Source: Dehalococcoidales bacterium (GTDB taxonomy: Bacteria; Chloroflexota; Dehalococcoidia; Dehalococcoidales; UBA2162). Taken from it: a DNA stretch of 6,230 nt. The translations under genes and the position numbers were made by a program. Shown one piece after another: positions 5,460-6,230 of this stretch. The stretch is from positions 2,002,541-2,008,770 of the forward strand of contig CP070800.1 of the NCBI GenBank assembly GCA_020343555.1. The letters are read 5' to 3'. Below the pieces are notes generated by a model. The model made no database searches, had not been told where the DNA came from, and saw only the letters and a program-made list of their open reading frames with translations. How positions within the stretch are numbered: the stretch's first letter is position 1; each line of letters begins with the position of its first letter.

Positions 5460-6230
5460 TCTTGTCCCACTCTTCTCTGGTTATCCCGAGATCCAGTACT
5501 TTAATCGTAATCGGTGACTTATCTTCATCAACGGGTGACGGACCGATCCATTCACCGGTTTTTTTCATACCGAGTCTGTACAGCGGTTCGATCTGTCCTT
5601 CCCAGTCAGCCGCATTATGTGTGGTGATCCGGTCGATCTCGAGTTCATCAAAGGCATACTGGACCATGCGCCGGAGTGCTTCGGTCATAACACTCTGCTC
5701 TAGCATATAATCCGTATGAAATACATGGCCTAAATCGAGTGTCCGGTTCTCATCGATTGAATTGAAGGCAATCAAACCGATAAGTTCATCGTTTTCTTTC
5801 AGACACACTGCCCAGAAAAAGTCGGTACCGGACAGGAATTCTGCCATCTTTAAGCTTTCATCGTCTGAGGTAGGCCAGGTGAGATCGTATTTAGCGCCGT
5901 CGGACATCTCTTTATTGATGGCTAATACCTGAACCTGTTTCCAGTCATCCGGTCTGAAATTCCTGATTATCAATTTTTCGGTTTCGCAGGCTTTTAATAC
6001 CTTTCCTTCTACTCTCATATCCTGCGTGTACAGGTTGATGCATGCTGGTATTCGAGGAATACCGGTTCTTCGGAAAAGGCTGGGTGAACAGCCAAATATT
6101 TTCTTGAAGGCTTTCGAAAAACCGCTGTGGCTGGAATATCCGTACTTTAGTGCTACCGGCAGGATTTCTTCACCTGAGTGAATCGATTCGGCTGCATGAA
6201 GCATTCTCCTTCTGCGGACATATTCCATGG
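5446..6230 (-). CDS. AraC-type HTH fused to a GNAT-like domain (5' end beyond right edge)
   Basis: The reading frame is open to the right edge. An ATG exists at 6228, but the sequence there (MEYVRRRRML) matches the linker between the two helix-turn-helix units of an AraC DNA-binding domain, so the gene very probably starts outside the window with the first HTH. Numbering from that ATG, the second HTH spans about 21-54 (ILPVALKYGYSSHSGFSKAF, then FKKIFGCSPSLFRR). A linker leads to a GNAT-like domain from about 84 (EKLIIRNFRPDD) to about 248, resembling the RimJ/RimL branch (TEALRRMVQYAFDEL, LYRLGMKKTGEW). The acetyl-CoA loop that normally reads QGKGxA is EQSVM (177-181), lacking its glycines. 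The domain may be divergent, or a ligand sensor for the HTH. The last 14 nt overlap the 3' end of the convergent glycosylase gene. Confidence 0.85.
   Translation of the reverse strand, partial: MEYVRRRRMLHAAESIHSGEEILPVALKYGYSSHSGFSKAFKKIFGCSPSLFRRTGIPRIPACINLYTQDMRVEGKVLKACETEKLIIRNFRPDDWKQVQVLAINKEMSDGAKYDLTWPTSDDESLKMAEFLSGTDFFWAVCLKENDELIGLIAFNSIDENRTLDLGHVFHTDYMLEQSVMTEALRRMVQYAFDELEIDRITTHNAADWEGQIEPLYRLGMKKTGEWIGPSPVDEDKSPITIKVLDLGITREEWDKITAA

Overview
The window reads as ordinary bacterial chromosome of moderate GC. It has compact genes, clear Shine-Dalgarno (SD) sites and sigma70-like promoters. I see no rRNA, tRNA, CRISPR array, insertion sequence or phage gene. A short double zinc-ribbon protein next to a single-RRM Gly/Arg-rich protein, together with a DUF4070-type cobalamin radical SAM enzyme, recalls anaerobic Chloroflexota (Dehalococcoidia-like) and related lineages. 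That is a low-confidence inference from gene style; no marker gene is present.

Layout. (1) 1-521, minus: the N-terminal 173 residues of an FAD-dependent oxidoreductase that runs off the left edge, with its own promoter at about 567-597. (2) 645-678: a terminator hairpin closing the next leftward transcription unit. (3) 711-4191, minus: four genes that look like one operon, transcribed in the order double zinc-ribbon protein, RRM RNA-binding protein, DEAD-box RNA helicase, B12-binding radical SAM enzyme. Gaps are 29, 78 and 17 nt. A near-consensus promoter lies at 4301-4329. (4) 4192-4610: the divergent intergenic region, holding that promoter, a roughly 100-nt leader with an SD-sequestering hairpin, and on the other strand an extended -10 element placed for a near-leaderless mRNA. 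(5) 4611-5459, plus: a cysteine-free MutY-like adenine glycosylase with a winged-helix-like tail. (6) 5446-6230, minus, convergent and overlapping the glycosylase by 14 nt: an AraC-type HTH fused to a GNAT-like domain, truncated by the right edge.

How the genes may work together. The first three operon genes form an RNA-handling set (zinc ribbon, RRM chaperone, helicase) of the kind known to respond to cold or RNA-structure stress. The leader hairpin buries the first gene's SD and ends one base before its AUG, which suggests structure-dependent translational control. The fourth gene, a distant relative of the hopanoid methylase HpnP, is the unexpected member and could link this response to lipid or other small-molecule modification. 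The most promising candidates for something undescribed are the leader hairpin plus this gene combination, and the clusterless MutY-like protein. Two starts are set here at internal ATGs (3418 and 4191) because each has a strong SD, in preference to upstream TTG codons.
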